Shown: positions 15,978 to 23,575, counted from the first letter of the stretch. The stretch: DNA of 36,567 nucleotides from JAVBNW01 sp031551255 (GCA_031551255.1 JAVBNW010000135.1:1-36567); one strand, 5' to 3'. A program made the numbers and translations. Notes: generated by a model from the letters alone, not told the origin.

Positions 15978-16544
15978 TTAATGTTGTGCGCCAACTGACG
16001 TAACCAATGCTTGTTTTGCGCGGTCGGACGCAATTATTGAATAGTAGCAAACATTTTCATAGACTCCCTGAATTTTTGTAAAATGCCTTAATACGCCTTC
16101 AAGTGTCATTCCTGATTTTTCTAATACCCTGCAGGAGACTGCGTTTGATTTCATCGCCAGAGCTTCAACTCTTTCGACTTTCAACTCATCAAAAGCGTAT
16201 TCAATTAGTGATTTGGAGATTTCTGTTGCATATCCTTTTCCCCAAAAGTCAGGCAAAAGATTATAACCAATAACACATCTATTCGCATTAAGGTTTAATG
16301 ATAAGATTCCGGCCTCGCCAACAAAAATATTATTATGCTTTGCGAAAAGTGCATGAAATTCTGTGAAGGAATCATTGTATCTCGATACTAATTCGTTCAG
16401 TTTCCGCTCTGTTTGTAAGAGATTTTTATGAGGGACATTTGTGGAATAAGTCCATACACATGCATTGGACATAAGAGCATGGTAATCATTCATGTTGTCT
16501 AGTTCATATGGTTTTAGTATTAGCCTTTCGGTTTCTATAATCAT
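15978..16544 (-). CDS. GNAT-family acetyltransferase, RimJ/RimL type
   Basis: A 188-aa protein that opens with the classic RimJ/RimL signature IETERLILKPYELDN. It has GYNLLPDFWGKGYATEIS (acetyl-CoA loop at about 100-108), the helix SLIEYAFDELKVERVEAL, and NAVSCRVLEKSGMTLEGVLR. Members acetylate protein N-termini or small molecules; the target here is unknown. The start is well supported by GAGGAGA four bases before the ATG. It is strongly AT-rich compared with the rest of the window. Between it and the broken DUF402 gene lie a 10-bp inverted repeat (16635-16681) and hairpin copy D. Confidence 0.93.
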   Translation of the reverse strand: MIIETERLILKPYELDNMNDYHALMSNACVWTYSTNVPHKNLLQTERKLNELVSRYNDSFTEFHALFAKHNNIFVGEAGILSLNLNANRCVIGYNLLPDFWGKGYATEISKSLIEYAFDELKVERVEALAMKSNAVSCRVLEKSGMTLEGVLRHFTKIQGVYENVCYYSIIASDRAKQALVTSVGAQH

Positions 16545-16634
16545 AAAATCTCCTCGCCCCTTACTCGTATTAAATAAATAGTCTGTACCGCAAACAAATT
16601 ATAAATTCAAGCATATCACCAAAGCGTGAACAAA

Positions 16635-16722
16635 TTGATCCTATCTTGAAACCAATCCAGGTCGCGTGCGTATAGGATCAAAAAAAGCCGTCGAACAACC
16701 CTACAAAACTTGCGCGGCGGCC
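16635..16722 (-). repeat. Inverted repeat plus island hairpin repeat, copy D
   Basis: TTGATCCTAT (16635-16644) and ATAGGATCAA (16672-16681) are a perfect 10-bp inverted repeat. Adjacent 16686-16722 is copy D of the hairpin family (AGCCG...CGGC with interrupted stem and the CAAAACTTGCGCGG segment), 14 bases beyond the DUF402 stop. On the minus strand the hairpin is followed by a run of T, so it could also terminate transcription. Confidence 0.5.
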
Positions 16723-16735
16723 GATAAAGTAAAAA

Positions 16736-17342
16736 CTATACGATGCTTTTAAATTGCTTTTCTCCACTTTTGATCCTTTCATGAACAAGAGCATGGACTT
16801 TTCCGAAAATCACTGTTGATTTCGCAATGTCAGAACAATACTCTCCGATTGCCTTATCGCATTCAATTAACGCCGCGTTATATTGCTCATCCGAAAGTTC
16901 TCCCGACACAAACGCCTCATCCAGTTCGTCACGGTCGTAAATGCTCACATCGCCTTGCGGGGTGAAATCCACGTCGAGATAGATATTTGTCTATAAAAAC
17001 CGCGACGCCGTCGGGATCGTACTCGATGTTTTCAATGATATCGACATAGCATATTGACATTGTATCGTCGGGCAAATACTTGACGGTAAGCGTGTGCTCC
17101 CTGCCGTCGGGGATAAGCTGCATCCATGTCATTCCTTCGTCGCAAATGGCAACTTTGCCGGCCTTGGGCCGATCCCACTACTGATATTTTCCGCCTTCAA
17201 CATTTATGTTACCGTTCAGCAACTGCAAAAGGCATACCAAACCATGAAACCCGTCGGTATCGACGCGCAGCTGATAATACGGAAAATTTCCAAAATTCCA
17301 TATGTCGCGGTCAAATCGTTTTCGTTTCAATACATTCACCAC
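16736..17342 (-). pseudogene. Broken DUF402-family gene (frameshift and in-frame stop)
   Basis: Two adjoining frames together make one DUF402 protein of about 200 aa. From GTG at 17342/17339 the frame reads MNVLKRKRFDRDIWNF..., meets TAG after GGKYQ, and continues in the same frame through WMQLIPDGREHTLTVKYLPDD to IDKYL. There a tandem four-base duplication (ATCTATCT near 16980-16990) shifts the frame. Removing four bases restores YLDVDFTPQGDVSIYDRDELDEAF, the hallmark DUF402 ending. DUF402 proteins include nucleoside di-/triphosphate phosphatases. Two independent lesions argue for a true pseudogene rather than one sequencing error. Short intact pieces (16929-17132 and 16736-16972) are unlikely to be functional. 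Confidence 0.8.
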
Positions 17343-17542
17343 GCTTAACCAAATTTTACTACATCGCTTATTCTTTATCGAATAAGTATAGTTAATGTAA
17401 ACGGCTCCGTCAATCGACTTTTAGTCCTTTCTTGACACCATCACATTTTCTATGCTTACTATCCCCGGCTTCCGACGGGGTATCTTCCCCCCATGCGATC
17501 CGTATATTTCGCAAACTTTATATAGGCCGCGCACGATCCGGG

Positions 17543-17571
17543 TTGCGCAATCCATGTGTGGATGGTATAAT
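17543..17571 (+). promoter_or_regulatory. Promoter of the amino-acid ABC transporter operon
   Basis: TTGCGC (17543-17548), 17-bp spacer, consensus TATAAT (17566-17571), 61 bases before the ATG. The rest of the gap 17343-17632 holds only a CCCCG/CGGGG hairpin near 17462-17480. Confidence 0.85.
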
Positions 17572-17632
17572 GCGCGTGGCGTTTTACTTTTGTGCGCTAA
17601 ATCGATGATGAGCAAGGAGAGTGAACTGTAGC

Positions 17633-18433
17633 ATGAAAACACGCATCGCGTTATCGCTGGCTCTGGTTCTGTGCATCTTCGCCTTCGCGGGCTGTGGCAA
17701 CGCATCCCAGACGCCTGCGGCCGCACAAGCGCCCGCCGGTAAATTGATCGTAGGCCTTGACGATACGTTCGCGCCGATGGGCTTCCGAAGCGAAGCGGGC
17801 GAGCTGATCGGCTTTGATATCGATCTTGCGAACGCCGTCGGCGAGGTGATGAACTACGAAATCGTGTTCCAGCCCATCGCATGGGAAGCTAAGGAAATGG
17901 AACTGGAAGCTAACAACATCGACTGCGTGTGGAATGGAATGTCCCGCACGCCCGAGCGCGTCGAATCGATGACGCTATCCAAGGAATACCTCAACAACCG
18001 CCTGGTGATCATGACCAACCCGGGCGTAACGGTCGCCTCGTGGGATGATCTTAAGCAGCTGAACGTCGGCACGCAAGCGGGCTCCTCAGCGCTGGAGGCC
18101 GTTATGGCGCACGAAATCTATCCGGATATCAAAGACAGGCTTTCGGAGTATCCGACGTACGATGAGTGCATCCTTGATATGCAGGCGGGCCGCATCGATG
18201 CGATGGTCGTGGACGAGGTGCTCGGTCAGTACAAAAACAACAACCTGGGCACCGCGTTCGGCATAGCGGATGTGAACTTTGGCGACGACATGTACGTGAT
18301 CGGCTTCCGCAAAGGCGATACCGAGCTGTGCGGCAAGGTGGAGGCTGCGCTCCAGGTCTTGTACGAGAACGGAAAGGGCTCCGAAATCTCGAAGAAATGG
18401 TTCGGCAAAGAACTGTTGCTGCCGATGAAGTAG
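17633..18433 (+). CDS. Amino-acid ABC transporter substrate-binding lipoprotein
   Basis: A 266-aa family 3 solute-binding protein, anchored outside the membrane by Cys21 of the lipobox FAGC. The mature domain shows the standard order: LIVGLDDTFAPMGF, GFDIDLANAVGEVMNYEIVFQPIAWEAKEMEL, DCVWNGMSRTPERVESMTLSKEYL, LNVGTQAGSSALEAV, IDAMVVDEVLGQY and a terminal GKGSEISKKWFG. Such proteins bind polar amino acids or cystine and feed the permease. A GTG at 17621 is only one base after the AAGGAG site, so the ATG at 17633 (13 bases after it) is preferred. It is the first gene of a three-gene importer operon. A large hairpin follows it, which may raise its expression over the downstream genes. Confidence 0.96.
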   Translation: MKTRIALSLALVLCIFAFAGCGNASQTPAAAQAPAGKLIVGLDDTFAPMGFRSEAGELIGFDIDLANAVGEVMNYEIVFQPIAWEAKEMELEANNIDCVWNGMSRTPERVESMTLSKEYLNNRLVIMTNPGVTVASWDDLKQLNVGTQAGSSALEAVMAHEIYPDIKDRLSEYPTYDECILDMQAGRIDAMVVDEVLGQYKNNNLGTAFGIADVNFGDDMYVIGFRKGDTELCGKVEAALQVLYENGKGSEISKKWFGKELLLPMK

Positions 18434-18530
18434 CTTTATGAGGCTCAAGGCAACCGGCGATGTAAAAGGGCGCCCGGGTTTACGGAGGAGATACGCCGCA
18501 AAGACGACTCGCCCTAGTGAATCGACGGTT

Positions 18531-18575
18531 GCCAAAGGGTCGGAAACAGGCAACGGCCTGTTCCGGCCCTTTGGC
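18531..18575 (+). other. Long intercistronic hairpin between binding protein and permease
   Basis: About 20 pairs: GCCAAAGGG (18531-18539) with CCCTTTGGC (18567-18575), a T-G wobble, CGGAA/TTCCG, one bulged A, CAGGC/GCCTG, loop AACG. There is no U tract after it. In importer operons such a structure often protects the 3' end of the binding-protein mRNA or attenuates readthrough. Confidence 0.75.
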
Positions 18576-18651
18576 CCATCATTCATCTGTTTGCGGATGA
18601 CCATAGGCCTTCGTTCATCCGGCAAGCGCCGTCGAAGGGAGCTTATGCGCA

Positions 18652-19341
18652 ATGAACCTAGTGCCTGAATACATATCCGCCCTGATGCCCGCGCTGTTTG
18701 GCGGCCTGCTTGAAACCCTGAAGCTGTTCGCGTTCACGCTGCTGCTGTCCCTGCCGCTTGGCTTGCCGATCGCGCTGGGCAGCATATCGCGCATATGGCC
18801 GCTGAAAGGGCTGTGCAAGCTGTATGTATGGCTGTTTCGCGGTACGCCGTTGATGCTCCAGCTCTTCTTTTTTTACTATGGGCTGGGCATTCTCGCGCAG
18901 AGCACCGGGCTCTTGTTTTTACGGCTGGATCGCTTTCCCGCCGTTCTACTAGCGTTCACTCTTAACTATGCGGCATATTTCGCCGAGATCTACCGCGCGG
19001 GCATCGAATCGATCGACCGGGGGCAGTATGAGGCGGCAAAATCCCTCGGGTTTCCGCGCACGATGACAATGTTTACGATCATCATTCCCCAGACGTTCCG
19101 CCGCATCATCCCGCCCGTTTCCAATGAGACGATCACGCTGGTGAAGGATACGGCGCTCGCCAACGTCATCGCCGTGTCGGAGCTTCTCAAGGCCGCCAAA
19201 GATGCCGCCAACCGCGATACAAACACGACCGCCTACCTGCTTGCCGCACTAATCTACCTGGCGATCACGTTTGTGCTGACCATTGCCTCGCAAAGGCTGG
19301 AGAAACGCTTCGCGCGCCACGATCAGGCGGCGGTATCCTAG
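18652..19341 (+). CDS. Amino-acid ABC transporter permease (HisM/GlnP type)
   Basis: A 229-aa integral membrane subunit of the polar amino-acid importer family. Hydrophobic segments are evident at about 18-42, 60-85, 95-115 and 195-217. The EAA loop that docks the ATPase is EAAKSLGFPRTMTMFTIIIPQTFRRIIPP (starting near residue 126), followed by NETITLVKDTALANVIAVSELL, typical of this family. AAGGGAG lies ten bases before ATG 18652. An eight-codon frame beginning at 18645 overlaps the start and is probably incidental. Only one permease gene is present, so the transporter would work as a homodimer of this subunit with the ATPase at 19386. Confidence 0.97.
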   Translation: MNLVPEYISALMPALFGGLLETLKLFAFTLLLSLPLGLPIALGSISRIWPLKGLCKLYVWLFRGTPLMLQLFFFYYGLGILAQSTGLLFLRLDRFPAVLLAFTLNYAAYFAEIYRAGIESIDRGQYEAAKSLGFPRTMTMFTIIIPQTFRRIIPPVSNETITLVKDTALANVIAVSELLKAAKDAANRDTNTTAYLLAALIYLAITFVLTIASQRLEKRFARHDQAAVS

Positions 19342-19385
19342 CGCTCGCCGGTCGCTGGCTTCGATGACTATAAGGAGGCGATTTC

Positions 19386-20147
19386 GTGGGCTTTGTCGTG
19401 GAGATGGAGCACGTTAAAAAATCCTTCGGCGGGGTTCCCGCGCTTGACGACGTGACGATCAAAGTGGCGCGCGGCGAGCAAATCGCGATCATCGGCTCGT
19501 CCGGCTCGGGCAAGTCGACGCTTTTGCGCTGCATCAACCACCTGGAGGTGATCGACAGCGGGCGCATCGCCATCAACGGCGAAACGTTCGCTGAAACGGG
19601 CGCAAACGGCGCGGCGCGTTACGTTGGCGACGCCGATATACGCCGCCTGATCATGCAGACAGGTATGGTGTTTCAGCACTTCAATCTATTTGGACACTTG
19701 ACGTGTATGGAGAACATCACCGTCGCGCCGCTTAAGATAAAAAAAGAAAGCCCCGCCAAGGTTCGCGAGCGCGCGCAGGAGCTTTTGCAAACCGTGGGGC
19801 TCGAAAACAAGGCGGATGCCTACCCCTCGCAGCTTTCCGGCGGACAAAAGCAACGGGTTGCGATCGCGCGGGCGCTGGCCATGCATCCGTCGATCCTGCT
19901 GTTTGACGAGCCGACTTCCGCGCTCGACCCGGAGGTGACCGGCGAGGTGCTGCGCGTCATCCGCGAGCTTGCCGCAAAGGGCTATACCATGGTGCTCGTC
20001 ACGCACGAAATGGGCCTGGCGCGCGAAGTGGGCGACCGGGTAATCTTTATGGATCGGGCTAAAATCGTCGAGGAAGGGCCTCCGTCCCAGATCTTCGACT
20101 CACCGAAAAGCGACCGCCTCCGCGCGTTCCTGCAGGCGGTTTTATAG
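19386..20147 (+). CDS. Amino-acid ABC transporter ATP-binding protein (GlnQ/HisP type)
   Basis: A 253-aa cytosolic ATPase driving the importer. It shows Walker A GSSGSGKST (37-45), Q-loop QTGMVFQHFNLFGHLT, signature LSGGQKQR (150-157), Walker B ILLFDEP (170-176) with SALDPE, and H-loop His207. The start is GTG at 19386, supported by AAGGAGG eight bases upstream. A 15-residue insertion between strand 3 and the Q-loop (GANGAARYVGDADIR) is slightly longer than usual. Last gene of the operon; the bidirectional hairpin at 20294 follows. Confidence 0.97.
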   Translation: MGFVVEMEHVKKSFGGVPALDDVTIKVARGEQIAIIGSSGSGKSTLLRCINHLEVIDSGRIAINGETFAETGANGAARYVGDADIRRLIMQTGMVFQHFNLFGHLTCMENITVAPLKIKKESPAKVRERAQELLQTVGLENKADAYPSQLSGGQKQRVAIARALAMHPSILLFDEPTSALDPEVTGEVLRVIRELAAKGYTMVLVTHEMGLAREVGDRVIFMDRAKIVEEGPPSQIFDSPKSDRLRAFLQAVL

Positions 20148-20293
20148 TCGCCGCTCCTGAAAACCCGGGCAAAATGAGCAAGCAATTTTACGCCCCGCGC
20201 AAAAACGGAAAAGGGTCATCCGGGCGTTCGGTTTTTCAGGGTCGGCGATTATATGGTAAGCAACCTTCAAAATCAAAGCGTTAAGGCTAAGCC

Positions 20294-20338
20294 AAAAGCG
20301 CACATGGCGAGGCGACGATCCCTGTCATGTGCGCTTTT
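20294..20338. terminator. Bidirectional hairpin between convergent operons
   Basis: AAAAGCGCACATG (20294-20306) pairs perfectly with CATGTGCGCTTTT (20326-20338). With A and T ends it can act as an intrinsic terminator from either side, here for the ABC importer (+) and for the DUF436/CoA-transferase operon (-). Confidence 0.75.
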
Positions 20339-20372
20339 GTACGCCCGGCGGCTCTGGCGTTGGGGTTGTTCA

Positions 20373-20540
20373 CTAGGGCCTGTTGACATAATCCGAAATG
20401 CCGGATTTTGAGCCGATTTTTGCGCCTGATGAGGCGCAGGAAGGAGACGTGGCCGGCAGCTACGCTGCCTGACGGCAACAAAATCAGGCGTGAAAAGCGG
20501 CCGAAAGACGGCGTTGAGCGTTTGTGTCAACAGGCCCTAG
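20373..20540. mobile_element. 168-bp MITE-like element with perfect 16-bp terminal inverted repeats
   Basis: CTAGGGCCTGTTGACA (20373-20388) and its exact inverse at 20525-20540 bound the element. The inversion continues imperfectly inward for some 55 bases on each side (shared GCCG, TTTT and CGCCTGAT blocks), and GGCAGC-TAC-GCTGCC lies near the centre, so the whole sequence can fold into one long hairpin. The outer CTAG may be a 4-bp target duplication with 12-bp true ends. It has no coding capacity, so a transposase elsewhere in the genome would have to move it. Confidence 0.8.
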
Positions 20541-20590
20541 ATAAAGTCAATCCGTAGGGCGACTGTTGTAAAGGGCTTGGGTACATCTCT

Positions 20591-21133
20591 TTAGCGATAC
20601 TTTGCCCTTTCCCCGCCGATGAGCTTGGGGCGGGCATAGGCAAAATCCACGCGCGCGGCGCCGATGATGCAACCGGTACGCACGGGCACGGCCACAGCGG
20701 CTATATGCATGCCGATCATCGTTACCCCGATGTCGATGCCCGCCTGCGCGTGCGCGCACTCCACCACCACAGGCCCATCCATCAGCGCATAGGCGGCCGT
20801 AGCGGCGGAACCCCCGGCGTCCGGATACGGCGCCACGGACACAATTTCCAGCCCCCGCGCCCGGGCGGCTTTTTTTTCTATGACCAGCGCGCGGTTTAGG
20901 TGCTCGCAGCACTGCACCGCAAGATCGATGTTACGCGCGCGTAGCGCCTCGAGCACCTCGCGCACGATCTCCTCCCCCGCCTTAGGCGCGGGCGCCGCCC
21001 CGATGCATGCACCCGCCACCTCGCTGGTAGAGAGCCCAAGCACGACCAAATCGCCGGGTTCCAACGCAACCTTCCCAAAAAAATCGCCCAGCATCGCATG
21101 CGTCTGATCCGAATAGCTCGTTGCACTCATCAT
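20591..21133 (-). CDS. TIGR01440/DUF436 family protein (YwlG-like)
   Basis: A 180-aa conserved protein of unknown function, with the same layout as Bacillus YwlG: GDLVVLGLSTSEVAGACIG near the N-terminus, AVQCCEHLNRALVIEKKAA, APYPDAGGSAATAAYALMDGPVVVE, GIDIGVTMIGMHIAAVAVPVR and the closing FAYARPKLIGGERAKY. Cytosolic, with no signal peptide. The start is one of two adjacent ATGs (21133 or 21130) just after the CoA-transferase stop, whose last codons contain the ribosome site GGAGGAG, so translation of the two genes is probably coupled. The frame is open back to 21451 but that part is antisense-like noise from the upstream gene. Confidence 0.94.
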   Translation of the reverse strand: MMSATSYSDQTHAMLGDFFGKVALEPGDLVVLGLSTSEVAGACIGAAPAPKAGEEIVREVLEALRARNIDLAVQCCEHLNRALVIEKKAARARGLEIVSVAPYPDAGGSAATAAYALMDGPVVVECAHAQAGIDIGVTMIGMHIAAVAVPVRTGCIIGAARVDFAYARPKLIGGERAKYR

Positions 21134-21135
21134 AT

Positions 21136-22701
21136 CTACTCCTCCGCACTGACGTACATCGGCTCGATGTCTTCGCAAACGGATACCGCAAAAGGCAACC
21201 TGTCCAGGATATCCCGCCGGACGTCGACGCCCGGCGCAGCCTCGCATAACTCGAGCCCGCCTTCCGCCAGGCGGAACACGCCGCGCTCGGTTACGTACAG
21301 CACGCGCTGGCCGCTGTCCCTGGCATTGCGCGCGGAAAAGCTTACGCTTTCCACCTTTTTGACAAACTTGGGCACGTTCCCTTCGCTTAGGATCACAAGC
21401 CTTCCATCCTCTTCGCGCACATCCAGCCCGTCCGCCGAGGACGTCAGGCAAAACACCACGGTTTTACTGCTCTGCGAAATATCCGCAAAGCCGCCGATGC
21501 CGGTGAGCCTTCTTTTGCTGGCGTGCGCGTTCACATCGCCCTGCTCATCCACCTCGAGCGCCCCGAGAAAGCAGATATCCAACCCGCCCCCATGGTAAAA
21601 ATCAAACTGCTGGGCCATGTCCACGATCATATCCGCGCCGATCGTCGCGCCGAAGGCCGTGCCGTTGGCGGGCAGCCCGCCCGTCGCGCCGGATTCAACC
21701 GTTAAGCATACCTCGGAAAGCATATCCTTGCGCACCGTCGCCAGCCCCACGAGCTCGGGGATGCCGATGCCGATATTGGCGATCTGCCCCGGGCGAAGCT
21801 CGCAAAACGCGCGGTTGCCGATGATCCTGTGCAACGCCGATCTTCCCTTGCCGTTGGTGATCATGTTGCGGTTTAAAAGATCCAGCCATATTTCGATGTC
21901 GCGCCCCTGGGCGAATACATCGCCGGACAGCGACATGTTGCTGCCGGATACGTTGACAATCTGCGACTGATGCGCGCATACCACGATCGCATCCACGAGC
22001 ATGCCGGGCACGATCACGTTGCGCGGGCGCTGGTGGCGGTCCGTAATGCGGGAAACCTGCACGATTACCTTGCCGCCGCTGCGATGCGCCGCCTGCGCAA
22101 TCGACAGTGCATCCACCGTGGCGCACTCGTCCTCAAAGGAAATATTGCCCCGGCTGTCGGCGGACGAACCCTTGATCAGCGCAACATCGACCTTAGGCAC
22201 GTCGTACTGAAGCATCGTCTCTCCCGCGACGAGCGCATGCCGCACAAGCTCCGCCTGCGATCGCTCGTTGAGCCGGTACTCGGCGTAGCAAGGATCGACA
22301 AACAGGTAGCGGCCGATCCTGCTGTTAAGCACGCGCCTGCCCCCCGCCGCCGCGCGTGCCATGTGCGACATCACGCCCAGCGGAAGATTGTAGGCTTCCA
22401 GCTTATTTTCAGCGATCATCCTGCCGGTGGAAGGCATGCTCGCATAGTGCCCAAGTACGATGCGGGATACGGCGCCATCTCTGATATAGCCCTCGCACGC
22501 GGCATTTTCGCTCCAATCCCCAAACGCGGCCGAACAGTAAACCGTAAGGTTATAAGGCCCGTCCCCTTCGCGCACCCGCTCGGATAGCGCGATGTTCAGC
22601 TCAGCCGGGTTGGCGATCGCTAAAAAGGCATTGACCCATATCGTGTCTCCGTCTTTGATAAGCCCTACCGCTTCGCGTGCGGACATCACTTTGTGCAGCA
22701 C
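21136..22701 (-). CDS. Acyl-CoA:acetate/3-ketoacid CoA-transferase (YdiF/Pct type)
   Basis: A 521-aa fused alpha-beta family I CoA-transferase that exchanges CoA between short-chain acids through a glutamyl-CoA thioester. The alpha half starts SAREAVGLIKDGDTIWVNAF and includes LIKGSSADSRGNISFE; the beta half has ANIGIGIPELV and LTVESGATGGLPANG, where Glu336 is the expected catalytic residue. The length matches propionate CoA-transferase relatives; the acid used is not readable. The frame opens at ATG 22761, but GTG 22701 gives the family N-terminus and follows AAGGGAG by 11 bases; the upstream ATG sits inside a hairpin. It is coupled to the DUF436 gene downstream. Gut Clostridia use such enzymes in acetate, propionate or butyrate exchange. 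Confidence 0.93.
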   Translation of the reverse strand: MLHKVMSAREAVGLIKDGDTIWVNAFLAIANPAELNIALSERVREGDGPYNLTVYCSAAFGDWSENAACEGYIRDGAVSRIVLGHYASMPSTGRMIAENKLEAYNLPLGVMSHMARAAAGGRRVLNSRIGRYLFVDPCYAEYRLNERSQAELVRHALVAGETMLQYDVPKVDVALIKGSSADSRGNISFEDECATVDALSIAQAAHRSGGKVIVQVSRITDRHQRPRNVIVPGMLVDAIVVCAHQSQIVNVSGSNMSLSGDVFAQGRDIEIWLDLLNRNMITNGKGRSALHRIIGNRAFCELRPGQIANIGIGIPELVGLATVRKDMLSEVCLTVESGATGGLPANGTAFGATIGADMIVDMAQQFDFYHGGGLDICFLGALEVDEQGDVNAHASKRRLTGIGGFADISQSSKTVVFCLTSSADGLDVREEDGRLVILSEGNVPKFVKKVESVSFSARNARDSGQRVLYVTERGVFRLAEGGLELCEAAPGVDVRRDILDRLPFAVSVCEDIEPMYVSAEE

Positions 22702-22969
22702 GGTGTCTGTTTCTCCCTTCGTCGGCCCGCTCTTCGGCTCGCGCTGCGCTGTATCCCTCATATGCCGCGGTGCTATGAGGCTTGTCGCTCTGCAGGGCCT
22801 TCTCTCTTAACGCGCTGTAGCGTGCAAAGGGAGTGAAAACGGCGAGGCATAAACGAACGCACTTTTCGCGTACTTCGCAACTCCTCATCGTTCCTTATCA
22901 TGAGCAAGGGCTACAGCATCATTGGATTGAATACTATGGCTATGTACAAAATACTTGTCCTGAATGCAG
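22702..22969 (-). other. Leader region of the CoA-transferase operon
   Basis: About 200 bases without a gene. A perfect hairpin CCTCATA/TATGAGG (22756-22762/22774-22780) lies 55 bases before the GTG start and contains an ACCGCG loop segment. I could not find a convincing -35/-10 pair or a known riboswitch consensus. Confidence 0.4.
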
Positions 22970-22999
22970 TTATTCGATATAACGAATAACTGCATTCAG
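22960..22999 (-). other. 17-bp perfect hairpin spanning the stop codon of the YbaK-type gene
   Basis: C plus TGAATGCAGTTATTCG (22960-22976), loop ATATAA, and the exact inverse at 22983-22999. It covers the last seven codons and the TAA stop of the gene at 22970. No long U tract follows on either strand. It may be a 3' stabiliser or terminator variant, or a protein-binding palindrome. Confidence 0.6.
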
Positions 23000-23419
23000 A
23001 CGAATCACATCATTGGGCGCTATTTTCAGGGTGTGCCACGGATCGCCCGAGCCTCCAAAGATGTAATCGTAATGCAATAGATTCTTATCAAAAACACATG
23101 GCCGGCCATGGCCAACCAGCGGAATAGCGCCTATTGAACAACCCATTGTATCGTAAATTTTATCTTTATCAGCCATTTTAAGCTTGGAAAACCCCATAGT
23201 GGGGCATAGTTCTCTAAAATTCAACCTCCCGCGCCAGGAACCGACGATAAAGGCAACAAGCCCTTGTTCCGTATCCACGATAAAGGTTGGCGAAGCTTTC
23301 TTTATATCGAAATATTTCGAAGCGTCGTTTGTAGAAATGATAGGCGATTCATGTGGAATCAATTCAAAGTCCGCATCATGATTGATAAGAAAAATTGTTA
23401 ATTCTTCTATCGACAACAT
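22970..23419 (-). CDS. YbaK/EbsC-family aminoacyl-tRNA deacylase-like protein
   Basis: A 149-aa protein of the YbaK/ProX fold, cytosolic enzymes that hydrolyse mischarged aminoacyl-tRNA (for example Cys- or Ala-tRNA-Pro). The pattern matches along its length: STNDASKYFDIKKASPTFIV with the conserved lysine region, LVAFIVGSWRGRLNFRELC, MGFSKLKMADKDKIYDTMGCSIGAIPLVG, VFDKNLLHYDYIFGGSGDPWHTLKIAPNDVIRL. The frame is open to 23521, but ATG 23419 has GGAG just upstream and gives the usual N-terminus. It is AT-richer than its neighbours, and a single gene with its own gap on both sides, so it could be an acquired gene. tRNA specificity is unknown. Confidence 0.88.
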   Translation of the reverse strand: MLSIEELTIFLINHDADFELIPHESPIISTNDASKYFDIKKASPTFIVDTEQGLVAFIVGSWRGRLNFRELCPTMGFSKLKMADKDKIYDTMGCSIGAIPLVGHGRPCVFDKNLLHYDYIFGGSGDPWHTLKIAPNDVIRLNAVIRYIE

Positions 23420-23543
23420 ATCTCCACACCTCGCCACTGAGCATAATCTCTTTGCGTTGTCTGTGATAGATTCGCCAGAGGCAAATCTCGCCAACCCATA
23501 GGAAACAGATGCCCGCAGCACCGGAACGGAAGGCGCAACGGCA

Positions 23544-23575
23544 ATCCCCCAAGGCGTCGCACCGCCGTGGGGGAT
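23544..23575 (-). terminator. Stem-loop downstream of meso-DAP dehydrogenase
   Basis: ATCCCCC (23544-23550) with GGGGGAT (23569-23575) and inner GGCG/CGCC. A strong stem 35 bases past the stop of the gene at 23610, but without a U tract, so its role as a terminator is uncertain. The rest of 23420-23609 shows only weak promoter-like hexamers. Confidence 0.5.

Noticed and set aside
12970..16722. Island hairpins as true integron attC sites
   Set aside because: No paired RYYYAAC/GTTRRRY core sites could be found, the loop rather than the ends is conserved, and no integrase gene is in the window.
22702..22900. T-box riboswitch upstream of the CoA-transferase
   Set aside because: An AGAGAG block and ACCGCG occur, but the UGGN bulge is absent (TAGC instead) and no terminator/antiterminator pair follows; CoA-transferases are not T-box targets.
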